Source: an uncultured Solirubrobacterales bacterium
GTDB lineage: Bacteria > Actinomycetota > Thermoleophilia > Solirubrobacterales > Solirubrobacteraceae
Length of the DNA: 20,438 nt
Assembly (NCBI GenBank): GCA_937973575.1
Contig: CALJKH010000152.1
Span: 1-20,438, forward strand
Direction: 5' to 3'
Shown: in pieces, positions 13,692 through 20,438 of the stretch
Layout of the letters: the number at the start of each line of letters is the position of its first letter
Position numbering within the stretch: position 1 is the first letter of the stretch
Notes under the pieces: generated by a model
What the model was told of the DNA's origin: nothing
The model's database searches: none
Seen by the model: the letters and a program-made list of their open reading frames with translations, nothing else
Position numbers and translations under genes: made by a program

Positions 13692-14476
13692 CTCAACAAC
13701 CTCCCGCCGTCAACGACGATTTGTGACCCGGTCATGTAAGAGGAGAGGTCCGAGGCGAGGAACAAAGCAGCGTTCGCAATCTCGTCTGCGTGGCCCAAGC
13801 GCCCAAGGGGAATCATTTGCTCGAAGGCATGGAGTGCCTCACTGTCAGTGCCCTCAGTACCTGGGGTTGCGATCCCGCCGGGCGCAATCGAGTTGACTCG
13901 GATCCCATAGTGGGAAAGCTCGAGCGCGGAGCTCTTGGTGAATCCCCACGCGCCGTGCTTGGAAGCGTCGTAGTGCGACAGCCCTTCCATTGACGGATGT
14001 AGAGCGTCTATCGAAGTGATGTTGACGATCCGACCTTGGCGCCCGCTCGCGACCATCTTGCGAGCTACGAGCTGAGTGCAGAGGAACAGTCCAGTGAGGT
14101 TCACAGCGATGACGCGTTCAAAGATTGCTGGGTCCATGTCAAGCAGCGGCATTGCTGGGTAGATCCCAGCGTTGTTGACGAGCACATCAACTCCGCCAAA
14201 CGCTTCAACAGTCGAGCCCACCATTGCCTTGACGGACCCAACGTCGCTGACATCGGTCGCCACTCCGACGGCGCTTCCGGAGCGAGCGTCGTTGAGGTCG
14301 TCAACGAGGTCATGGCGCTCACGGTCAGGGTCAGCGATCACAACGTTTGCTCCGGCAGAGTGCAATCGCTGGGCGATCGCCTTGCCGATTCCCATCGCTC
14401 CGCCGGTAACGATCGCCGTCTCCCCGCGAAGTGAGGAGAGTTCCTCCCTAACCTGAGTTCGCTGCTGGACGCTCAT
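13688..14476 (-). CDS. Short-chain dehydrogenase/reductase (SDR)
   Basis: A 262-aa classical SDR. The cofactor motif TGGAMGIG (24-31), NNAG (101-104), the active-site Ser155 (NITSID), and Tyr169-x-x-x-Lys173 (YDASK) are all present, as is the IAPGGIATP lid and the C-terminal VVDGG. The acidic Asp at the end of strand 2 (IADPD) suggests NAD(H) preference. The substrate is not deducible; sugar, steroid or 3-hydroxyacyl alcohols are all possible. GAGAGGG upstream and conserved N-terminus favour ATG 14476 over the GTG at 14491. It heads the minus-strand cluster SDR, Usp-like, ABC ATPase and permease. Confidence 0.93.
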   Translation of the reverse strand: MSVQQRTQVREELSSLRGETAIVTGGAMGIGKAIAQRLHSAGANVVIADPDRERHDLVDDLNDARSGSAVGVATDVSDVGSVKAMVGSTVEAFGGVDVLVNNAGIYPAMPLLDMDPAIFERVIAVNLTGLFLCTQLVARKMVASGRQGRIVNITSIDALHPSMEGLSHYDASKHGAWGFTKSSALELSHYGIRVNSIAPGGIATPGTEGTDSEALHAFEQMIPLGRLGHADEIANAALFLASDLSSYMTGSQIVVDGGRLLR

Positions 14477-14535
14477 GCCCGACCCTCTCACAGGTTTCGA
14501 GCTTGCGCCACATCAATTCGAAACAGCGCCGGCGG

Positions 14536-14541
14536 GATAAT
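14536..14541 (+). promoter_or_regulatory. Probable -10 box of a leaderless transcript
   Basis: GATAAT stands six bases before GTG 14548, the spacing expected when transcription begins at the start codon itself. No credible -35 at 17 bp and no ribosome site is visible, so this rests on the -10 only. Confidence 0.45.
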
Positions 14542-14547
14542 GGTCGG

Positions 14548-16263
14548 GTGAGCGAAACCTCAGACTCCCAAGCGCGACGCATTCGCCGGTTTGGGAACGC
14601 ATCCCTGGTTGTCTTTGCGATCGCTTGCGCCTGCGTTGTTCAATCGCCGCAGTGGGCGCAGACTTCGTACTACCTCCTCACTCAGTCCCTAGCCAGCGGG
14701 ACGGCCACGATTGACAATCACCATTGGCAGACGGGGGATAAGAGCTGGTACCAAGGCCACTACTACTCCGTCAAGGCACCTGGCATGTCGCTGGTCCTAG
14801 TTCCACCGTTCGCGCTGCTTCGCTCTGTCGGTTTAAACCCGGGCAACTCAACCTCAGCTGAGCGCCACAGCAAGGCTGGGCTCAAGCGGTCAAAGCGGAT
14901 GATGGCTCCGCGGCCAGCATGGGCGAGGGAGGAGGTCCGCCGTGAGCGATGGATGATCTGGGCGCTTGGCCTGATTGGAACTGTCACACCCGCGTTCGGA
15001 CTGCTCTGGCTGCTCCGAAAGGAGGCAGAGCTGCTGGTGCCGGGCACTGGCACGGTCAGCGCTATGACAGTTGGCCTAGGCACAATGATCCTTCCGTTCG
15101 CAACGCAGCTGTTTGGCCATCTGATGGGTGCGTTCTTCCTCTTCCTCTCCTTCCATCTACTGATGCGAGAGCGGCGAGGGGACCCCAGCTGGAAGCTGCT
15201 CCTTTTCGCTGGACTCGCAGCTGGGGTGGCAATTGTTGTGGAGTACCCAATGGCATTTGGGGGCATGGCGTTGGGTGTTTACGCCATGCTGCGCGACCCT
15301 AAGGAGTTGGCGACAGCAGTGAGGCGGGCGATGGCATACGGGGGAGGGGCCCTGGTTGGGCTGATCCCGCTCGGTATCTACAACCTTGCTGTGTTCGGTT
15401 CGCTCACCCACCTTTCTTACAGCGGTGCCGTCGCGGTGGAGGGCAAGTCGGGCCACGCGAAGCTTGGCCTTAATGACTCGGGCTTCTTCGGCATTGGAAT
15501 TCCAAGGCCAATGGCCTTCGTCGACGTCCTGTTCTCGCCCCGCGGCTTGCTGACGGCGGCACCGGTTTGCCTACTCGGATTTATTGGCTTGCTCTGGATG
15601 CGTCGCGAGCGTCAACACAAGGCTGAGGCATGGACTGCGCTCGCGGTTGTGGGTGTCTACATCTTCTATGTGTCCGGCTACTGGCTGCCGTTTGGTGGGG
15701 GTTCCCCGGGCCCACGGTTCCTTGTGGTGACACTGCCGTTTCTTGGGCTAGGTATGCCGTTCGTATGGCGGCGCATTCCGTCCGCAACTGCTTTTCTCGC
15801 TGCGGTCAGTGCCACGGTTATGGCTGTGGCGACCATCGCTGAGCCGCTGGTCACGCGACATACGATTAGTTTGTGGGGCAACCGCCTGCTCGGCGCTCCA
15901 GGCTTCAAATCCCTCTTCAACCTTGTCGGGTTCCCGCTCGGCGCGGGCTCAGCCATTCCCGTGCTCTTACTGCTGATTGGTTCTGCGGTACTGGCAGGGT
16001 TTGCAACTCGCGTAAGCGGCTTTGGTACGAGGAGCGACCTCAAGGTGGCCTTCGCCGCGCTGGTTAGTTGGTTGTTGGTTGCCCTACTGATCAGTCCAGC
16101 AATCGGTGAACAGGAAATTGACCCAGGGCTTCCAGCTGTCGGACTTCCCGGGGACGCTGTCGGGCTGCCTGCGAACTTGGTCCTGATCGCTTCATTGGTT
16201 GGTGTCGCGGCAGTGGTAGTACCGCTGCTTCTAACCAGGCAAGATCGCAGCAGCTTGAGCTAA
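14548..16263 (+). CDS. Polytopic membrane protein, GT39-like
   Basis: A 571-aa integral membrane protein with a dozen or so hydrophobic segments. A first TM (about 15-35) leads into an external loop with the motif GTATIDNHHW and KSWYQGHYYSVKAPGMSLVL, a pattern seen in actinobacterial GT39-like (Dol-P-mannosyltransferase related) proteins, where acidic and Tyr residues in the first loop bind donor. No complete DE catalytic pair is visible in this loop, so glycosyltransferase activity is uncertain. The frame opens upstream at TTG 14503, but GTG 14548 follows a -10-like GATAAT and is preferred. The TAA overlaps the stop of the convergent exporter gene. Confidence 0.7.
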   Translation: MSETSDSQARRIRRFGNASLVVFAIACACVVQSPQWAQTSYYLLTQSLASGTATIDNHHWQTGDKSWYQGHYYSVKAPGMSLVLVPPFALLRSVGLNPGNSTSAERHSKAGLKRSKRMMAPRPAWAREEVRRERWMIWALGLIGTVTPAFGLLWLLRKEAELLVPGTGTVSAMTVGLGTMILPFATQLFGHLMGAFFLFLSFHLLMRERRGDPSWKLLLFAGLAAGVAIVVEYPMAFGGMALGVYAMLRDPKELATAVRRAMAYGGGALVGLIPLGIYNLAVFGSLTHLSYSGAVAVEGKSGHAKLGLNDSGFFGIGIPRPMAFVDVLFSPRGLLTAAPVCLLGFIGLLWMRRERQHKAEAWTALAVVGVYIFYVSGYWLPFGGGSPGPRFLVVTLPFLGLGMPFVWRRIPSATAFLAAVSATVMAVATIAEPLVTRHTISLWGNRLLGAPGFKSLFNLVGFPLGAGSAIPVLLLLIGSAVLAGFATRVSGFGTRSDLKVAFAALVSWLLVALLISPAIGEQEIDPGLPAVGLPGDAVGLPANLVLIASLVGVAAVVVPLLLTRQDRSSLS

Positions 16264-17846
16264 GCCAAAAGCTCCTCGGCCCCGACTCCGCCAATCGCTT
16301 CCTCCGCGGCGAGGTCGTCGCCCGGAGTGTGAGCGGTTGTCCGAAGCGGAACTTCTTTGAGTGCGATCGTCAGAAAGAAGGTGATTACAGTCAGGCCAGC
16401 GCCGACTAGGAACACCGGCTGGAGTGCGTCAACGAATGCCTGCATGAACTCGTGGCGGACCAGTGGCGGCAGAGCCTTGACTTGCTCCGGGCTGATCTGA
16501 GCCTTCGCAGTTAGGTGCGCTGCCGCGGTCGCAGGCATGGAGGCAAGTTGATGGCTAAGCCGTGACGCGAAGATCGCCCCGAAGATCGCCACGCCAAACG
16601 AGCCGCCCATCGACCTGAAGAAGGTTGCGGTTGAAGTAGCGGCCCCAACGTCCTCCTGGGGAGCGTCGTTCTGAACGACCAGCACCGTCACCTGGAGGAC
16701 TAGGCCAAGCCCAATGCCAAGCACCAGCATGTATACGGACGCAGTCCAAGTTGGTGTGTCGAGCGCAAGGCGGGAGAGCATCAGCATCCCGATCACAGTT
16801 ATGAAGCTGCCGACTATCGGGTAGGGCTTGTAGCGGCCGGTCCTAGTTACCAAGCGGCCGGAGATGATCGCCATCGCAAGCAGGCCACCCATTAGCGGCA
16901 GCATGCGCAGGCCTGAGCTCGTTGGACTCACGTGGTAGACGAGTTGAAGAAATACGGGGATGAAGACGATCGCGCCAAACATCGCGACGCCCACCAAGAG
17001 GCTGATCGCGCAAGCAACTCGGAAAGGCCCTGACTTGAACAGGGTTAACGGGATGATCGGTTCCTTGGCGCGCGATTCCTGCCCAATGAAGAGGGCGATA
17101 AGAACTGCTCCGCCGACACCTAAGCCGATGATCATCGGAGAGCTCCACGAGTACTCGTTGCCACCCCAAGTTGTCATCAGGATCAGTGCACTCACTCCGG
17201 CTGTCAGCAGTGTTGCGCCGAGCCAGTCGATCTCGTGTCGGTGCTTCGGAACATGGAGGTGGAGCTTGGCGATGACAACAGCAAGTGCCACGAGGCCGAT
17301 CGGCACGTTGATGAAGAAAACCCATTGCCAGGAGAGCGACTGGACGAAAAAGCCGCCAAGAAGTGGCCCGCCGACTGACGACACGGCGAACACCGAGCCA
17401 ACGATTCCGATGTAGCGCCCGCGTTCCCGGGGCGGCACTAGGTCGGCGACTATTGCTTGAGCGCCGACCATTAGGCCACCAGCTCCGATTCCCTGAACTG
17501 CGCGGAAGATGATCAGCTCCTCCATGTTCTGGCTAAATCCAGACAGGAGCGAGCCAATAATGAAGATCAGGATCGCTGCGAGGTAGAGGCTCTTTCGCCC
17601 GTACATGTCGCCGAGCTTTCCGTAGAGCGGAGTGGAGGCAGTAGAGGCGAGGAGGTAGGCCGTCACTACCCACGAGAGTTCGTTGAGCCCACCCAAGTCA
17701 CCGACGATTGTCGGTAGTGCAGTGGAGACGATTGTCTGGTCTAGCGATGCAAGGAACATGCCCAGCATCAGCGCGCCGAAAACGGGCGTCAGTTCCTTGT
17801 CAAAGCCGAACCGTTTGCTGTCTGCCGGGGCGGAGGCGGAAGTCAT
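16260..17846 (-). CDS. DHA2-family MFS drug exporter (EmrB/QacA-like)
   Basis: A 528-aa transporter with 14 predicted TMs. Hallmarks are FLASLDQTIVSTALPTI (motif D1, 31-47), GKLGDMYGRKSLY (motif A, 76-88), RAVQGIGAGG (115-124), and SVGGPLLGGFF (motif C, 157-167, the antiporter signature). This is proton-driven efflux of drugs or lipids across the inner membrane. The ATG at 17846 follows TAGGT rather than a strong ribosome site. A 7-bp hairpin lies in its 5' leader. The gene is divergent from the VWA surface-protein gene, sharing a 198-bp control region with several inverted repeats. No regulator gene adjoins it. Confidence 0.93.
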   Translation of the reverse strand: MTSASAPADSKRFGFDKELTPVFGALMLGMFLASLDQTIVSTALPTIVGDLGGLNELSWVVTAYLLASTASTPLYGKLGDMYGRKSLYLAAILIFIIGSLLSGFSQNMEELIIFRAVQGIGAGGLMVGAQAIVADLVPPRERGRYIGIVGSVFAVSSVGGPLLGGFFVQSLSWQWVFFINVPIGLVALAVVIAKLHLHVPKHRHEIDWLGATLLTAGVSALILMTTWGGNEYSWSSPMIIGLGVGGAVLIALFIGQESRAKEPIIPLTLFKSGPFRVACAISLLVGVAMFGAIVFIPVFLQLVYHVSPTSSGLRMLPLMGGLLAMAIISGRLVTRTGRYKPYPIVGSFITVIGMLMLSRLALDTPTWTASVYMLVLGIGLGLVLQVTVLVVQNDAPQEDVGAATSTATFFRSMGGSFGVAIFGAIFASRLSHQLASMPATAAAHLTAKAQISPEQVKALPPLVRHEFMQAFVDALQPVFLVGAGLTVITFFLTIALKEVPLRTTAHTPGDDLAAEEAIGGVGAEELLA

Positions 17847-18044
17847 TACCTACATATTGAAGACTTTCTGCTGCGGTAAACCCGCAGCCTCGGGGAGTAG
17901 ACCCTCCAGCTGGAATGGGTGTGTTCCCCCTACTAAGTGGGGCATAGAACACGGAGACAGGGCTACTAACCCCCACTTAGCGTGACTTGCACAGCCGATT
18001 CGCATAAGGCGGTCGGCGCTGTGGGGTCACATGCGAGGTGGGTC
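17847..18044. promoter_or_regulatory. Divergent control region with several inverted repeats
   Basis: These 198 bp separate the exporter and the VWA protein gene. Structures seen: hairpin GCTGCGG/CCGCAGC at 17870-17888, loop of 5, in the exporter leader; palindrome TCCAGCTGGA at 17905-17914; inverted repeat CTAAGTGGGG (17933-17942) and CCCCACTTAG (17971-17980), 28 bp apart; direct repeat CTACTAA at 17930-17936 and 17963-17969. A ribosome site GAGG at 18035-18038 sits 6 nt before the GTG start of the VWA gene. I see no clear sigma70 promoter. The repeats could be operators. Confidence 0.5.
17870..17888 (-). promoter_or_regulatory. Perfect 7-bp stem-loop in the exporter 5' leader
   Basis: GCTGCGG (17870-17876) and CCGCAGC (17882-17888) enclose TAAAC. 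It starts 24 bp upstream of the exporter ATG and could be an RNA element or an operator. Confidence 0.5.
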
Positions 18045-20420
18045 GTGTCCGGTGAATCGCAAGCTGGAGTCAAAAGGTTTCTTGCAGTCATGGGTGTTCT
18101 CGCGGCTGCAACTGGTGCGGCGCTGGCAAGCACTGCCGCTGCTACGCCAAGCTCCTCAGGAACTTTCCGTGTAATTGCGGGCGGCTACCGGAACGGTGCC
18201 TCCAACACTGGGACTGACTACTCACTTCCGCTTCAGGGCGCCGGGCTGCAGTACTCCTCCTCTTCGGGCTTTGGGTCGCCATCCGCGTTCCCACTGACAG
18301 ACTCACTCGGAGCTGCGACAGCTGGTGTTAACAGCGGCACTTACTACGCTCGGGAGAACACCGCTCCTTCGGGCTGGCGGGCATTGACTCAGCTCAGTTG
18401 GGGTGGGTCAACGAAGTCGTATGTCGGCAGCGCATCAGTAAGTGGTGGTGGAACCTCCACGGCCAGCGTCGACTCAGGACGTAGCGTTCGCTTCGTTCAC
18501 GCACTCGACAATCCGCCTCTGCCAACCAGCTGCGGACATGGCCTCAAGGTGCTTCTGCTTCTAGATACCTCGGGCTCAACAAGCGGCCACAACAACGCGT
18601 ACAACGCTGCTGCCAAGACGTTCGTCAGCTCACTCTCGGGAACTCCCACCAAGTTGAAGATCTCATCATTTGCCACGAACTCTTCACCGGACAACGTGAC
18701 CCAGTACGACCTCAACACTGGCGCTGGCCAGACGGCGGCGAACTCCAGGATCAACTCGATCTACCCAAACAACACGAGCGGTAGCGGCTACACCAACTGG
18801 GATGCGGCTCTTAAGGACGCCGCATCAGCTGGAGTCGACGTAATCGTCTTCGTTACCGACGGTAACCCAACAGTCAATTTGGGCAATCTCTCGGGCAGCA
18901 GCAACACTCGAATTGACGACATCACATATGGCGTGGCGTCGGCAAACTCGGCGAAAAACCCTGATGGAGTTGCCTCCAGCGGTGACGAGCAGACGATGAT
19001 GGCTGTGGGTGTCGGCGCCGACTTGAGCGCGACTAACTTGAGCGCCGTCTCGGGCCCAACTGAGGGCACCGACTACACAACATCCTCTGACCCAGCTGCT
19101 CTCGCGGCGACACTCAAGGCGGTTGCCGCCAAGATCTGCGGTGGCTCGGTCAAGATCACGAAGGATCTGAAGCCAGAGTCTGACCCTGGCAAATTCAACC
19201 TGACTATCGACGGTGTCGCCAAGGCACCGCTTGCCGTCGGCAATGGTGGGTCAGTCGGCCCATTCGACCTCCCAATTGGCGATCACACCGTCGGGGAGGA
19301 GGCGGGTAACGCGTCGACGGATCTTGCGAACTATGTGCGGAGCATTGACTGCTCAAACAAGAGTGGTTCGATCCCGGTCGACCAAGCCACCGGAAAGATC
19401 ACAGTCAACACAGATGACGTGATCACCTGCACCATCCACAACCGTCGCAAGGCCGGCACGATCACAGTCACAAAGAAGATTGATGGCATTCAGACGGGGG
19501 ACACTTTCAACCTCCTAGTGAACGGCGATGTCAAGAAGAAGGATGCTGGCAACGGTGACTCAACTGGCGCCGTGCCGGTTGGAGCAGGAGAGAACACGGT
19601 GACTGAGACAGCTGGCACCACAGGCTCGCTGGCCGACTATGTGTCGTCAACTACTTGCTCCGCTGATGGCAAGGATGTCCCAGTAGACCAGGCAACTGGC
19701 GGCCTGAATGTTGCTGACGGCCAGGCAGTTGCGTGCACGATTACCAATCGTCGGATGACTGCGACGCTAGAGGTCCGCAAGACCCTCGTCCCGAGCAGCG
19801 ACAAGGGCCTGTTCAACCTCACGATCAACGGTGGCATTGCGGCGACTGATGTCGGCGATGGCGGAAGCACTGGTCCTAAGACAGTCCTCACTGGCCCCAA
19901 CACTGTCGGCGAACAGTCAGGCACGGGAACCGACTTGAATCACTACACGCAATCGATCGCGTGCACCGACGGCAAGGACTCAGTTCCCGTTGATCAGGCG
20001 ACTGGTGACCTCACAATTAAGACTGACGGTGCTGCCGTCGTCTGCACCATTACTAACACGCGGATCGTTGGTCATCTGAGCATCACCAAGAAGCTCAGCC
20101 CGGTGAATGACCCAGGCAAGTTTGACCTCTTGATTAATGGTGGGGTTAAAGCCTCGGCGGTTGGTAACAACGGCACCACCGGCCCGGTTGCGGTTGACCC
20201 TGGCACGAACACTGTCAGCGAGCAGGGCAACGGCACTGACCTTGCCGGCTATTCAGTTGATTGGAAGTGCTTGGACGGTGCTACGCCGGTAACTATCGGC
20301 GCCGGCGGGAAGGTTGATGTGCCCGCTAACCACACCGTTGACTGCACGGTGACGAACACGAGGAACACCGGGACGATCACGGTCGTCAAGAGCCTGAGTC
20401 CATCGAACGACCCTGGCTTG
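18045..20420 (+). CDS. Secreted VWA-domain protein with tandem ~100-aa repeats (3' truncated)
   Basis: At least 791 aa, open to the contig end. The GTG at 18045 has GAGG 6 nt upstream; a signal peptide (KRFLAVMGVLAAATGAALAS, cut after Ala33) follows. Residues 34-160 form an N-terminal domain with YYARENTAPSGWRALTQLSW, reminiscent of prealbumin-like surface domains. Residues 165-340 are a von Willebrand A domain with an intact MIDAS: DTSGS (174-178), Thr250, and TDG (271-273). From residue 368 come four complete domains of 100-104 aa and the start of a fifth, each with a conserved Lys, Glu and Asn set and a Cys pair. It is a surface protein, perhaps an adhesin or pilus-like subunit. The anchor is missing because the contig ends. 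It is not part of an obvious operon. Confidence 0.9.
19146..19454 (+). repeat. Surface-protein repeat 1 (103 aa)
   Basis: Starts SVKITKDLKPESDPGKFNLT and ends CTIHNRRKA. Conserved positions: Lys373 in the first strand, Glu418 (TVGEE), Asn466 (IHNRR), Cys in SIDC and ITCTI. Confidence 0.8.
19455..19757 (+). repeat. Surface-protein repeat 2 (101 aa)
   Basis: Starts GTITVTKKIDG and ends CTITNRRM. Lys477, Glu521 (TVTET) and Asn568 hold the conserved positions, with Cys in TTCSADG and VACTI. Confidence 0.8.
19758..20069 (+). repeat. Surface-protein repeat 3 (104 aa)
   Basis: Starts TATLEVRKTLVPSSDKGLF and ends CTITNTRIV. Lys of LEVRK, Glu of TVGEQ and Asn of ITNTR are conserved, with the Cys pair in IACTDG and VVCTI. 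Confidence 0.8.
20070..20369 (+). repeat. Surface-protein repeat 4 (100 aa)
   Basis: Starts GHLSITKKLSPVNDPGKFDL and ends CTVTNTRNT. Lys of LSITK, Glu of TVSEQ and Asn of VTNTR are conserved, with Cys in WKCLDG and VDCTV. Confidence 0.8.
20370..20420 (+). repeat. Surface-protein repeat 5, first 17 aa only
   Basis: GTITVVKSLSPSNDPGL matches the start of the other repeats, then stops at adapter sequence. The other copies read DPGKF here, so the last codon (TTG) may already be damaged. Confidence 0.75.
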
Positions 20421-20438
20421 AGATCGGAAGAGCACACG
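20421..20438 (+). other. Illumina TruSeq adapter remnant (artifact)
   Basis: The last 18 bases, AGATCGGAAGAGCACACG, are identical to the first bases of the Illumina TruSeq read-1 adapter. They are not genomic. On the reverse strand this region yields the well-known artefactual peptides containing CSSDL and LFRS. Confidence 0.97.

Noticed and set aside
14763..15266. 167-aa minus-strand open frame
   Set aside because: Antisense to the GT39-like membrane protein; Arg/Ser/Pro-rich with no domain.
19146..20420. CRISPR array or DNA-level tandem repeat
   Set aside because: The repetition is about 300 bp and conserved at protein level with diverged DNA; there are no short identical repeats with spacers.
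20249..20437. Two minus-strand peptides beginning MCSSDL and MLFRS
   Set aside because: They begin in the sequencing adapter; these peptides are known adapter-translation artefacts, and the rest is antisense to the repeat protein.

Overview
This is a contig fragment from a high-GC bacterium, most likely an actinobacterium. Thermoleophilia/Solirubrobacterales is my best guess, from the look of several proteins: the short Usp-like protein, the GT39-like membrane protein with a YYSVKAPG motif, a class I PPK2 and a DHA2 exporter. GTG and TTG starts are common, genes are packed tightly, and three convergent gene pairs abut or overlap at their stop codons. The last 18 bases match the Illumina TruSeq adapter, so this is assembled shotgun sequence that ends artificially inside a repeat-rich gene. 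No rRNA, CRISPR array, insertion sequence or phage gene was found, and no gene-free stretch exceeds 300 bp.

Layout. 1-204: no firm gene. 205-437: tRNA-Phe(GAA), followed almost at once by a tiny zinc-finger-like DUF2256 gene. 451-2980: a DUF4239 membrane protein on the minus strand, then on the plus strand an integral membrane protein and a class I polyphosphate kinase 2. 2981-6781: a 608-aa acyl-CoA dehydrogenase (minus) divergent from a nitronate monooxygenase-like flavoprotein (plus), then a TetR regulator (minus); together they suggest a small regulated catabolic or detoxification locus. 6830-8821: a cell-surface O-acyltransferase fused to an SGNH domain (minus). 8934-10741: a NarL-type regulator with a degenerate receiver, and a membrane protein (both minus). 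10868-11516: two small exported proteins (plus). 11517-14476: a compact minus-strand cluster SDR, Usp-like, ABC ATPase, ABC-2 permease, with 4-nt stop/start overlaps. 14548-16263: a polytopic GT39-like protein with a probable leaderless GTG start. 16260-17846: a 14-TM DHA2-family exporter (minus). 18045 to the contig end: a secreted von Willebrand A protein followed by tandem domains of about 100 aa, truncated.

The most interesting items are the truncated VWA/tandem-repeat surface protein, whose repeats carry a conserved Lys-Glu-Asn set and a Cys pair (predicted isopeptide and disulfide stabilised stalk), and the NarL-like regulator that has Ser where the phospho-accepting Asp should be and whose promoter carries helically phased TAGTGA repeats. 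I did not find convincing evidence for a wholly new multi-gene system.
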